Shown piece by piece: positions 48,745-56,838 of a stretch of DNA of 64,000 bases (its first letter is position 1; each line of letters begins with the position of its first letter). This stretch comes from JBJXFE01 sp046153875. GTDB taxonomy: Bacteria; Planctomycetota; Phycisphaerae; Phycisphaerales; UBA1924. The notes under the pieces were generated by a model. The model had not been told where the DNA came from. It worked only from the letters and a program-made list of their open reading frames with translations, and did no database searches. The position numbers were made by a program, and so were the translations under genes. Location of the stretch: contig JBJXFE010000057.1 of assembly GCA_046153875.1 (NCBI GenBank), positions 62,001-126,000 on the forward strand. The letters are read 5' to 3'.

Positions 48745-49629
48745 TCAGGCCGACGCCGGCGTGACGCCGACGATCGAGATGCCCAGCTGGTCCGCCAAGG
48801 CGATGACCTCGGGCTTATCGACCATGATGACGTCGCCCGCCGCGAGGGCCAGGCAGCGCCCGCCGCGCTGGTGCAGCTTGCGGATGGTGGTCACGCCGAC
48901 GGTGGGGACGTCGGAGCGCCGGTCGTGCCCGGCCCGCGCTCCCTTGCAGAGCGTCCAGCCGGTGCTCTTGCAGATCTCGCCGACGCGGTCGATCATCCGG
49001 TCCGTGCCCTCGACGGCCTCGACCGCCAGCACGTCGCGATCACGCACCGCAAGGGCCTGCCCGATATCGAGGCGGAGAAGCTCGGCGAGCAGGGGCCAGC
49101 CGAACTCGATGTCGCCGCGTTGCTCGGCAGTGGGGGGCTTGGTGGTCATCTGGCCGGGCGACGACATGTGGCCCTCGATCGGCACCGTGGAGTCAAGCAG
49201 TTGCACGCCGCTCCGGTCGAGCTCCTCGGCGATCGCGGCCAGCACGGCGTGCGATCGCCGATCGTGCCGCAGGTGGCGGTACCAGCCGATGATCGTTCGC
49301 AGGTCCGGCAGGTTGCGGATGAGCTTGAGCGGATCGTGCATCAGCTTGGCCTTGTCGACCTTGCCGACCATGATCGCGTGCCGCACCCCGATGCGGCGAA
49401 GGGCCCGCCCCCACGAGCCGACCCGCAGCAGACCGATATCGCGGAAGCTGGTGCACAGGGGGGGCAGCTCGGCCTCGTACTGCCGGGAGAGCCCCAGCCC
49501 GTGGACCGGGTGGCCCGCCCGGAGCAGACCCTCGGCGACAATGATGGGCAGGCGCCCGCCGCCGGCAATGAGACCGATCGCCGTGGGCGGCGGGGGCGGG
49601 TCGGGCAGGATGGTCAACGGTCTGGGCAC
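48745..49629 (-). CDS. lpxI: LpxI-type UDP-2,3-diacylglucosamine pyrophosphatase
   Basis: 294 residues. LpxI hydrolyses UDP-2,3-diacylglucosamine to lipid X in lipid A synthesis and replaces LpxH in many phyla. The N-terminal block IGLIAGGGRLPIIVAEG and the C-terminal DUF1009 blocks (DVLAVEAVEGTDRMIDR; GRCLALAAGDVIMVDKPEV; ADQLGISIVGVTP) are characteristic. Starts at a GTG (49629); the first 15 residues are Pro-rich, so the true start may be a little later. It implies that the organism makes lipid A and has an outer membrane. Confidence 0.88.
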   Translation of the reverse strand: MPRPLTILPDPPPPPTAIGLIAGGGRLPIIVAEGLLRAGHPVHGLGLSRQYEAELPPLCTSFRDIGLLRVGSWGRALRRIGVRHAIMVGKVDKAKLMHDPLKLIRNLPDLRTIIGWYRHLRHDRRSHAVLAAIAEELDRSGVQLLDSTVPIEGHMSSPGQMTTKPPTAEQRGDIEFGWPLLAELLRLDIGQALAVRDRDVLAVEAVEGTDRMIDRVGEICKSTGWTLCKGARAGHDRRSDVPTVGVTTIRKLHQRGGRCLALAAGDVIMVDKPEVIALADQLGISIVGVTPASA

Positions 49630-49699
49630 GGATCAAGCAACCAAATGATGACGCGATTCTAGCGGATTCTGTACATGGCCGTCGGGCGCCTGTCGGCAA

Positions 49700-49756
49700 G
49701 GGGGGGACGGGGGGGACGGGAGGAGTGGAAGGCCGAGGGGGGGGGGAAGCGGGCGG
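49700..49756 (+). other. G-run tract, possible G-quadruplex
   Basis: Runs of 5-10 G separated by one to a few bases on the plus strand, between lpxI and the next gene. Sequence composition allows a quadruplex; nothing more can be said. No gene lies in 49630-49849. Confidence 0.45.
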
Positions 49757-49849
49757 AGAGTCAGGGGATATCGACGCGAAACGCAGGAATGCTGCACAGG
49801 AGCGTGCGGCCACAGCCGCCGGGGGCCCCGGGCCGATACTCGTGGTGAG

Positions 49850-50092
49850 ATGCCCGACCCGCGCGACACGTTCGTATCCGGCGGGGAAACGGTGCGGGAT
49901 TCGGGCGAGTCCCCGGGCGGTGAGCGCCCGTGGATCGGCGTGAGGTTCCTGTGCGCGGGGGCGTACGTGCGTGTGCCGCGGAACGCGGCGGGGACGGCGT
50001 ACCTGGCCCTGTGCCCGCGGTGCGGGGCGTCGGTGCGGTTCGCCGTGGGCGAAGGCGGGACCAGCGAGCGGTTCTTCGAGGTGCGGTGCTGA
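49850..50092 (+). CDS. Small zinc-ribbon-like protein
   Basis: 80 residues. A disordered N-terminus of about 27 residues, then a compact domain WIGVRFLCAGAYVRVPRNA, YLALCPRCGASVRFAVG and FFEVRC at the very end. Four Cys (LC, CPRC, RC) suit one zinc site. The pattern recurs in planctomycete genomes to my knowledge, but no function is assigned. It is followed by the inverted-arm repeat element copy B. Confidence 0.7.
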   Translation: MPDPRDTFVSGGETVRDSGESPGGERPWIGVRFLCAGAYVRVPRNAAGTAYLALCPRCGASVRFAVGEGGTSERFFEVRC

Positions 50093-50120
50093 CGGCCGCT
50101 GCGGCTCCGGAACGATGCAA

Positions 50121-50258
50121 CCACAGAGGCCACAGAGCACACAGAGCCCGGATGAGCTCGAACCGGATGGGACGGCATGTCCAACTCCATCAAGTGTTGA
50201 GTTGACCACGACCCGGGATTCCGCGGCTTCCCCTCTGTGGTCTCTGTGAGCTCTGCGG
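50121..50258. repeat. Inverted-arm repeat element (copy B)
   Basis: 138 bp. Arms CCACAGAGGCCACAGAGCAC (from 50121) and CTCTGTGGTCTCTGTGAGCT (from 50233) are inverted copies of each other and nearly identical to those of copy A 1.5 kb away. The core has CCAACTCCATCAAGTGTTGA then GTTGAC (50181-50206) and then CCACGACCCGGGATTC, the latter shared with copy C inside the hydrolase gene. Confidence 0.8.
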
Positions 50259-50311
50259 TTGCCTTCCCGCCCTGCCGGGCGTGCCATCGCCCGGCCGATA
50301 TCATCCACACG

Positions 50312-50872
50312 ATGAGCACGGAGGCGAAGTACGAGATCGCGCGCCCGACCGGAGTGTGCGCCGCCACAGGGCGGGCGATCGCCCCGGGCGAGCCGTTCGT
50401 GGCGGTGCTGGTCGAGGCGGGGTCCGCGGGCGAGGAGTCGCTCCAGCGCCGCGACTACCACGCCGAATCGTGGGCGGATGGGGCGGTGCTCGCCGAACTC
50501 AAGCCCGCGCCCCGCGTGCTCGGGCACTGGCGGGCGGTGATGCCCGAGCCGAACGCGTCCGGACGCACGATCATCGACGACGAAGCCCTCGCCGACCTGT
50601 TCGAGCAATCCCTCGATGAGGGTGGGGGGGGCGACGACGACCCTTCACGCGCGTCGTTCCGCTTCGTGCTCGCCCTGCTGCTGGTGCGGCGCAAGCTGCT
50701 CAAGCCCGCCGGGTCCAGCGAAGGGGCGCTGGTGCTCCGCTGGGCCCGCGACGGTGATCGCGCGACGCCGTTCGAAGTCCCCGACCCCGGCATGGACGGG
50801 GCGCGCATCGCCCAGGCCGCCGAGCGGCTCTCGGCCGTGCTGCTGGGCGGTGATCCGGGGCAGGGGCGATGA
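50312..50872 (+). CDS. Hypothetical cytosolic protein
   Basis: 186 residues from ATG 50312. It begins YEIARPTGVCAATGRAIAPGEPFVAVLVE with a lone Cys pair spaced far apart (residue 15 only, next none), followed by QRRDYHAESW and a helical C-terminal half (RASFRFVLALLLVRRKLLK; GARIAQAAERLSAVLLGG). An acid-rich DEGGGGDDD stretch lies in the middle. No membrane segment. I recognise it only as a planctomycete-type conserved protein without function. It overlaps the next gene by ATGA, so it is translated with the LolA-like lipoprotein. Confidence 0.72.
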   Translation: MSTEAKYEIARPTGVCAATGRAIAPGEPFVAVLVEAGSAGEESLQRRDYHAESWADGAVLAELKPAPRVLGHWRAVMPEPNASGRTIIDDEALADLFEQSLDEGGGGDDDPSRASFRFVLALLLVRRKLLKPAGSSEGALVLRWARDGDRATPFEVPDPGMDGARIAQAAERLSAVLLGGDPGQGR

Positions 50873-51822
50873 ACCGGGGATTGAACCGGGGGGCTCCGGG
50901 CGCGCTCCACCGGGGCATGTCGCAACTCTGCCTCCGCACCCTGTGCCTGCTGGTCATGTTCAACTCAACATATGTTGAGTTGAGTTGCGCCCACCGCCCA
51001 CGCCCGGACGCGCCGACCAATCTCGGGCCGCCCCCCGCCTACACCGCCATCGCCGAGTCATGGAACGCCCGCGTCGCCACCGTGGACCGCCTCTGGGCGC
51101 GGTCCGTGGTGCGGATCTGGTTCCCCGATCGCGAGGGCGAGGAGCAGGTCGAGCAGGTCGAGGGCACGTTCCAGTTCGCCCGGCCCAACCGGCTGCTGAT
51201 GACGTACAAGAAGCTGAGCGAGACGTACGCGGTGCTCGGCAGCAACGCCGAGCGCTACTGGTGGATCGAGCTGGGCGAGGAGAAGGTCGCCTGGGTAGGC
51301 GAGCACGCCAAGGCGGCGGCCGGTCACGCCGATGACGCGGGCATCCCCGTGCGCCCCGCGGACCTGATCGAGTTGCTCGGCGTGCTGCCGCTCCCCGAGG
51401 GCGCGCCGCCGGTGCGGCCCGTCGTCGCCTGGTCCGCGGACGGCGCCGGCGTGACGCTCACGGTGGCGTCGGCATCGCCGGATCGCCGGCCCGTAGCCTC
51501 GGTGCGGTACGGGCTGGACCGCGACACCTTCCTGCCGCGGTCGATCGAGCTGCTCGACGGCGACGGCGCGCCGTTGATCACGGCCGCGCTCACGAAGTAC
51601 GAGCCGGTAGTGCTCAAGGGCGGCGCGAAGGGCGGGCCGATCGCCACGCTGATCGAGGCCTCGCTCGACGCCGGCGAGCGCCGGCTCAAACTCTGGCTGC
51701 ACGACCCCGCCAACTCCGGAGGCAGGCCGCGCGACGACGCGTTCGACTTCGACGCCGTGATCCGCCACTACCGCGTGGACGAGGTCCGGTCGCTGGACGA
51801 TCCGCCCCGGGACCCGCGCTGA
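50869..51822 (+). CDS. LolA-like outer-membrane lipoprotein carrier/lipoprotein
   Basis: 317 residues. After a basic N-terminus, a hydrophobic segment (LCLRTLCLLVMF) and a possible lipobox VELSC (Cys about residue 40) precede a beta-rich domain with ARSVVRIWFPDREGEEQVEQVEG-type strands, FQFARPNRLLMTYKK, and IELLGVLPLPEG, similar in layout to LolA/outer-membrane lipoprotein-sorting proteins. The coding sequence of MFNSTYVELS is a complete copy of the dispersed palindromic motif, so the lipobox itself appears to be repeat-derived. Starts are ATG 50869 (coupled to the upstream gene) or ATG 50917. Function inferred from fold only. Confidence 0.75.
   Translation: MNRGLNRGAPGALHRGMSQLCLRTLCLLVMFNSTYVELSCAHRPRPDAPTNLGPPPAYTAIAESWNARVATVDRLWARSVVRIWFPDREGEEQVEQVEGTFQFARPNRLLMTYKKLSETYAVLGSNAERYWWIELGEEKVAWVGEHAKAAAGHADDAGIPVRPADLIELLGVLPLPEGAPPVRPVVAWSADGAGVTLTVASASPDRRPVASVRYGLDRDTFLPRSIELLDGDGAPLITAALTKYEPVVLKGGAKGGPIATLIEASLDAGERRLKLWLHDPANSGGRPRDDAFDFDAVIRHYRVDEVRSLDDPPRDPR
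50959..50984. repeat. Dispersed CAACTC/GAGTTG motif, copy i (perfect palindrome, in coding sequence)
   Basis: The half CAACTCAACAT (50961-50971) is followed by its exact complement ATGTTGAGTTG (50972-50982), giving a perfect 22-bp palindrome. It lies in the signal-peptide part of the LolA-like gene. Confidence 0.8.
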
Positions 51823-51849
51823 ACCGCGCGGCACGGATACCATCGCGCG

Positions 51850-53634
51850 ATGACGAACCCGCACCGCCCGCGGCCCGCAGCGACGCGCGACTCCCCCGCG
51901 AAGCGGCGGACCGCGAAGGGCGTGCCGTTCGGCGGGCCCGCCTTCGTGCTCGCGGTGCTGCTGGTCGCGGCGCACGCGCCCGCCCAGGACCTGCGCGGCG
52001 CGGGCGGGTTCATCGTGCCCGGCGGCGCCACCGCCGCGGCGGCCGAGAGCCACGCCTGGGTCGTGGTCCCGGCCTCCGGCTCGACGGGCTTCGGTGTGAT
52101 CCACATCCCGCCCCGCGGCGGGGCGGGCCCCGGCGGCGTCGTACAGGACGGACGCGTCGAGACTCCCGCACGCCTTGTGTCCGCCCCCGAGCGCATCGCC
52201 GCCTGGGAACGCACGGTTTACCTCGCGTTCCCGCCCGAGCCGACGCGCCCGGGGGAGCGGCAGCGCCGCGTCCTCACGATCACGGCGTCGCCGTCGCCCA
52301 TGGGGGGGGGGTGGGAGTTCGACACCGCGGGCCGGCTCAACGCCCTGGCGTCGATCCCGGGAGACGCGCCGCTGCTCGGGTTCGCGGGCTCGCCGCGGGG
52401 ACCCGTGGCCCTGATAGACGACGAGTCGTCGGGCCGACCGACACTTCTCGTCTTCGCCGGCGTGGAGTGGCGCCCCGTGCCATTGCCCGACCCGGCGGGC
52501 GCCGACGCACCTCCCGACGGCCTTCCGCGGGCGATGTTGCTCGCGCTGCGCGAGGGCCCGGGATTGCTGATCCGCGGCCAGTCTCACGCGGGGCTCTGGA
52601 GAGCCCGGTTCGCGGCGACAGCGAACTCGGCGCCGCTCTCGACCGATGCGGTGACCTGGAGTTGGGAGGACCTGCCCCTGGGCGGCGACTCGGGTGGCCG
52701 CGGGCCCATCCCTGAAGGGTCGGTGTTCGAGCTGGCCGGGCGGCTCGTGTTCGCCGAGCGGGACGGCGACTCCGGCACCCTGAACGTGTGGTCCGTCTCA
52801 GACCAGGACGCCCGCGAGATCGCGCGCGTGCCGAACGCGCCGCCCGGCTTCGCGATCGCGCCGCTCGATCAGTCCGACCGGCTCATCGTGTTCGGGGTGA
52901 CGCCCGCCGAAGGGGACGCCGTGCCGCGGCCGCCCGGCGCATCGCCCGCGAACCCCCGGTACGACTACACGATCATCGAGTTGTCGGGGTCGACGGGCCG
53001 CGTGCTGTATTCGGGCGCGCCGACCAGCAGCCCACCGCTCTCGCCCGCGGAGTTCCGGGTTCTCGTGCTGCTCCTGCTCGGTGTGACGGTCGTGATCCTG
53101 GTGTTCGTGCTGCGCCCGACGGGGCCCGGCGGGCGGGGCGCGCCCCTCGTCCTGCCTCCCCGCACCATGCTCGCCGAGCCCGGGCGTCGCATCGCCGCGG
53201 CGCTGATCGACGTGGCCCCCGCGTTGCTGCTCGCGTCTCGGGTGACCGGCGTCCCGCTGGGCGAGGCGTTCTCCCCGGCGGGGGCTCTGTCCGTCGGTGA
53301 CGCTCTCGCCCTCGCGCTCGACGCTCTGGCGATCGCCTTCGCCCACACGGCCGCGGCCGAGGCGCTCTTCGGCCGGTCTCTCGGCAAAGCCCTGGTAGGG
53401 TGCGAGGTCGTGCGTGTCGTCATCGCCCGCGCGGGGCGGGACGGCGAGTTGACCGCGGTCGCCCGCAGGCCGGGCGTCTGGCGTGCCGCGGTTCGTTCCC
53501 TGGCGAAGTGGACGCTCGCGCCGGCGGCCCTGGCCGGGATCGGCGGCCCGGAGCGCCGCCACCTCGGCGACACCATGACCGGGACGGCGGTGATCGTCCG
53601 GCTGCATCCCGATGAGCCGACGCCGGACGTCTGA
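51850..53634 (+). CDS. Exported RDD-domain membrane protein
   Basis: 594 residues. A signal sequence or anchor (residues 27-45, PAFVLAVLLVAAHAPAQ) leads into about 350 residues of beta-rich extracytoplasmic sequence with repeated strand-turn units (WVVVPASGSTGFGVIHIP; PLLGFAGSPRGPVALIDD), perhaps a propeller. A membrane helix follows (FRVLVLLLLGVTVVILVFVL, about residue 400), then the RDD domain: RRIAAALIDVAPALLLASR, LAIAFAHTAAAEALFGRSLGKALVG and WTLAPAALAGIGGPERRHLGD. RDD proteins are membrane proteins, some with transport roles. 27 bp after the LolA-like gene. Confidence 0.82.
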   Translation: MTNPHRPRPAATRDSPAKRRTAKGVPFGGPAFVLAVLLVAAHAPAQDLRGAGGFIVPGGATAAAAESHAWVVVPASGSTGFGVIHIPPRGGAGPGGVVQDGRVETPARLVSAPERIAAWERTVYLAFPPEPTRPGERQRRVLTITASPSPMGGGWEFDTAGRLNALASIPGDAPLLGFAGSPRGPVALIDDESSGRPTLLVFAGVEWRPVPLPDPAGADAPPDGLPRAMLLALREGPGLLIRGQSHAGLWRARFAATANSAPLSTDAVTWSWEDLPLGGDSGGRGPIPEGSVFELAGRLVFAERDGDSGTLNVWSVSDQDAREIARVPNAPPGFAIAPLDQSDRLIVFGVTPAEGDAVPRPPGASPANPRYDYTIIELSGSTGRVLYSGAPTSSPPLSPAEFRVLVLLLLGVTVVILVFVLRPTGPGGRGAPLVLPPRTMLAEPGRRIAAALIDVAPALLLASRVTGVPLGEAFSPAGALSVGDALALALDALAIAFAHTAAAEALFGRSLGKALVGCEVVRVVIARAGRDGELTAVARRPGVWRAAVRSLAKWTLAPAALAGIGGPERRHLGDTMTGTAVIVRLHPDEPTPDV

Positions 53635-53808
53635 CGCGACCCCGCGGGCACCGGACGACCGTGCGGTACCGGACTATCGCGCGGTGCTTGCGCGTTCCGT
53701 CAAGGACCGCGCGTTCGCTACCCGATAACGTAGGGTCGGACGTGATCGGCGTGGTGCCGGCTCGTGTCACGCCCGATAATCTGTGGATCAGGCGTGGGAG
53801 CGTCGACC

Positions 53809-56322
53809 GTGGCGGAGAAGAGCACCAGCGGCGGAGCGGCGAGCGGCCCGGCGGGGGACAAGCCCGCGAGCGCGCGCCCCGGGAGCGGGCCGGCTGCCGG
53901 TGCTCCATCGCGTCCCGATGGGCGGCTGGTCTGGCAGGTCCCCGCGCTCCTGCTGTCGCTCGTGCTGTTCGCCGGCGCGGCGGCGTCGTTCGTGATGTAC
54001 GCGCCGACGCCCGATTACGCCGGGATGCTCGACAAGGCCGACCGGCTGATCGCCCGCGAGCACTACGACGAGGCGCTGGAGCACCTGAACCACTCGGTGC
54101 GGAAGTTCGTCAATGCGGGCGGGATGCCCGTCGAGCAGCGTCGGCGGTTCCACGTGCTGCGGGCCCGTGGGTTCTCGATGCTCGGTCGGGTCCGCGGGAT
54201 CGACGTGCCCGAGAATCACCAGACCATCGTCGACGAGTACTCCAAGGCGGAGAACGCGGGGGCGATCCTCGAGCCGCCGGACGCCTACCGGCTCGCCCTC
54301 TCCTACCTGGCGCTCGACAAACCCGACAAAGCGCTGGAGCGTGTCCGGCGCCTGCCGCCCGAGGCGGGGGCCCAGCGCCGCGAGCTGCTCCGCAAGATGG
54401 TCGCGCTCAAGTTCGAAGCCCCCGCGCCCGATCCGGGCGCAACGCTCTCGCTCCTGGATATGTTCCAGTCCGAGCCGGACCTGACGCTCTCGGATAAATC
54501 CTGGGCCGTCGCACGCCAGGCGGAACTGCTGATCCGCCAGGGCTACGCGGACAAGGCCATCGCCAAGCTGTACGTCGTGATGCCGCGGTTGAGCGAGTCG
54601 GACGCCCCCGCGCTGGGCGAGCTCAACCTGCTGCTGGGTCGGGCGTACCTGGACACGGGCGCAACGGACGACGCCCGCCGGCAGATCGAACGTGCGGCGG
54701 CGCTCCTGGGCGAGGGCGACCCGCGCCGGGCGTATGCGATGGTCCTTCTGGCGCGCCTCGACGCCCAGCGCGGCGAAGCCGAGGAAGCGCGCCAGAAATA
54801 CGCCGCGGTCATCGAGGGGTACCAGGACGACGCCGCGCGGCTCCCCGCCCTGCTGGGCCTGGGCGAGGCGGACGCGGCGGCCGGCGACACCGAGGCCTCG
54901 CTGCTCCACTATGGGCAGTTGGCCGAGGAGATGACGCACGGCCGGCGGCACCCCGAGGTGACACGGGACGCCGTGAGCGCGAGCCTCATGGACCGCGGCG
55001 CGGACAGGGCGGCGTCGGGCGACCACGCTTCGGCGCTCCGATACGCGGAGCTGGCCGAGCGGCTCCACGCCCCCGAGGCCGTGCCCGCGGTCACGCTGCT
55101 CGCGCTCGCCCGGGCCCACCGTCGGCTGGCCGAGGATCGGCTGTCGGGCGTGGCGGGCGATCGGGCACGCCTCGTCGAGCTGGCGCGCCTGGATGCGCAG
55201 GTCCGCGAGGAAGCCCGACGGGATCTCGTCGCCGCGGGCGGGTACTTCCGGCGTCACGCCAACGCCGTGGTGGAGCGGGACTACGCCGCCTTCGGCGATT
55301 CGCTCTGGCTGGCGGCGGATTCCTTCGACCGCGCGGGAGATCAGGACCAGGCCGTCGCGATTTTCACCGAGTTCGTCGACAGCCTGCGGGCCGACCCGCG
55401 GCGCGACGAGGCCCGCTTCCGGCTCGCGCAGGCCTTCCAGGCGCGGGGCGACTATGACGTCGCCGCGTCGCGCTACCGCGAGCTGATCGACGCGGGCGCG
55501 GACGGCGGCGGGGGGCCGTTCTCCGATGCCGGCTACGTCCCGCTGGCCCGGTGTCTCCTCGCCAACACCGAGGAGTCCGACGACGCCGAGGCCAAGGCGC
55601 TCCTGTCGGCGGTGGTGGAGGGTCGCGTCGGCGGCACGGACACCGACCAGTTCCGCGACGCGTTGATCCTCCTGGCGGGCATGCACGCGAAGGAGGGGGC
55701 GTACGCCGCCGCCGTCACCAGGTTGGAGGAAGCCCTGGCCCGATCGACGGCCGAGACGCGATCCCCCGCGATGCTCTTCGACCTGGCGGACGCGCACCGG
55801 CGCGATGCCTCGGCCGTCACGCGCACCCTCACTCAGGACATGCCCGAGACCGAGCGGCAATCGCTGGAGCGCACGCGACGGGAGCGGCTGGCCCGGGCCG
55901 CGGAGCTCTTCACGGAGGTCCGCGACACACTGTCGGACCACGACCCGGAGCGGCTGACGGACGCGGACCGGCTGCGCCTGCGGAACAGTTGCTTCTACGT
56001 TGCGGACTGCGCGTACGACCTGCGCGAGTTCGACGGCGCGATCCGCCTGTACGACGCGGCCAGGGAACGCTACCCGCGCGACCCCGCCTCGCTGGTCGCC
56101 ATGATCCAGATTGTCAATGCCTACGTCGAGCAGGGCGACCTGAAACGGGCCACGACCGCGAACGAACGCGCTCGACGTTTCTACGAAAGCCTGCCCGAGT
56201 CCGTCTGGTCGGACCCGACGCTGCCGATCGGGCGGTCGCAGTGGCAGGGGTGGCTCGATTCGCTCGCGGTGCTGGGCGGCGTTCCGGTGGACGCGGGGGA
56301 TGGGCCGCCGGGCGGGCGGTGA
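53809..56322 (+). CDS. Large membrane-anchored TPR protein
   Basis: 837 residues from a GTG at 53809 with GGGAG eight bases upstream. A Gly/Ala/Pro-rich cytoplasmic tail of about 40 residues, one membrane helix (WQVPALLLSLVLFAGAAASFVM), then tetratricopeptide-like helices to the end; clear units are EHYDEALEHLNHSV, KAIAKLYVVMPRLSE, DTGATDDARRQIERA, GDQDQAVAIFTEFVDSL and REFDGAIRLYDAARERYP. No catalytic motif. Probably a scaffold or a cell-envelope assembly factor. The 174-bp gap upstream shows several CGCGCGGT-like short palindromes but no clear promoter. Confidence 0.86.
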   Translation: MAEKSTSGGAASGPAGDKPASARPGSGPAAGAPSRPDGRLVWQVPALLLSLVLFAGAAASFVMYAPTPDYAGMLDKADRLIAREHYDEALEHLNHSVRKFVNAGGMPVEQRRRFHVLRARGFSMLGRVRGIDVPENHQTIVDEYSKAENAGAILEPPDAYRLALSYLALDKPDKALERVRRLPPEAGAQRRELLRKMVALKFEAPAPDPGATLSLLDMFQSEPDLTLSDKSWAVARQAELLIRQGYADKAIAKLYVVMPRLSESDAPALGELNLLLGRAYLDTGATDDARRQIERAAALLGEGDPRRAYAMVLLARLDAQRGEAEEARQKYAAVIEGYQDDAARLPALLGLGEADAAAGDTEASLLHYGQLAEEMTHGRRHPEVTRDAVSASLMDRGADRAASGDHASALRYAELAERLHAPEAVPAVTLLALARAHRRLAEDRLSGVAGDRARLVELARLDAQVREEARRDLVAAGGYFRRHANAVVERDYAAFGDSLWLAADSFDRAGDQDQAVAIFTEFVDSLRADPRRDEARFRLAQAFQARGDYDVAASRYRELIDAGADGGGGPFSDAGYVPLARCLLANTEESDDAEAKALLSAVVEGRVGGTDTDQFRDALILLAGMHAKEGAYAAAVTRLEEALARSTAETRSPAMLFDLADAHRRDASAVTRTLTQDMPETERQSLERTRRERLARAAELFTEVRDTLSDHDPERLTDADRLRLRNSCFYVADCAYDLREFDGAIRLYDAARERYPRDPASLVAMIQIVNAYVEQGDLKRATTANERARRFYESLPESVWSDPTLPIGRSQWQGWLDSLAVLGGVPVDAGDGPPGGR

Positions 56323-56362
56323 TTCACGAACCGCCGCATGACGCGGCGCGGGAGGCGTCAGG

Positions 56363-56836
56363 ATGACGCGGGACGAGCACTCAACAGTTGACGACGGCGC
56401 CTGGGCGGCGCGGTTCGCGCGGCTTCTCGAGGAGCTCTATGGGCTGCTGCTGCGGCTCGACGCCCTCAGCACGCGCCAGGGGCCGCTCGTCGATGACGCC
56501 GACACGGAGCCGCTGCTCGCGGTGCTCGACGACCGGCGGGCCGTGGTGGCCGAGATCGACCGACTGAACGGGCTGATCGCGCCGTGCCGCGCCCGATGGG
56601 AGGCCGCGAGCCCGGCGCTGCCCGGCGCGGTCCGCGCGGATCTTCAGCGGCGGATGGACGCTGCGGCCGCGGTGTCCGAGGCGGTCGTGCGTCGCGATGA
56701 GCGCGACACGGCGCGGATGCGCCAGCGCCGCGACGACCTGGCCGAACGTCTCGCCGGGGTTGGTCGGGCCCGCGGCGCCGCGGCGGCATATGGGCCTCGC
56801 GGCGGCGGGGCGTCGTTCCAGGATCGGGAGGCGTAG
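56363..56836 (+). CDS. FlgN-like coiled-coil protein
   Basis: 157 residues, GGAGG upstream of the ATG. Almost wholly helical with heptads: RFARLLEELYGLLLRLDALS, LAVLDDRRAVVAEIDRLNGL and AVVRRDERDTARMRQRRDDLAERL. Length and the pattern LL..E..LL..E..AL....... resemble flagellar export chaperones of the FlgN kind, which would suit the adjacent kinase/sigma-54 regulator pair of the FleS/FleR layout. No flagellar structural gene is present here, so this is a guess from pattern and context. Confidence 0.6.
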   Translation: MTRDEHSTVDDGAWAARFARLLEELYGLLLRLDALSTRQGPLVDDADTEPLLAVLDDRRAVVAEIDRLNGLIAPCRARWEAASPALPGAVRADLQRRMDAAAAVSEAVVRRDERDTARMRQRRDDLAERLAGVGRARGAAAAYGPRGGGASFQDREA

Positions 56837-56838
56837 CC

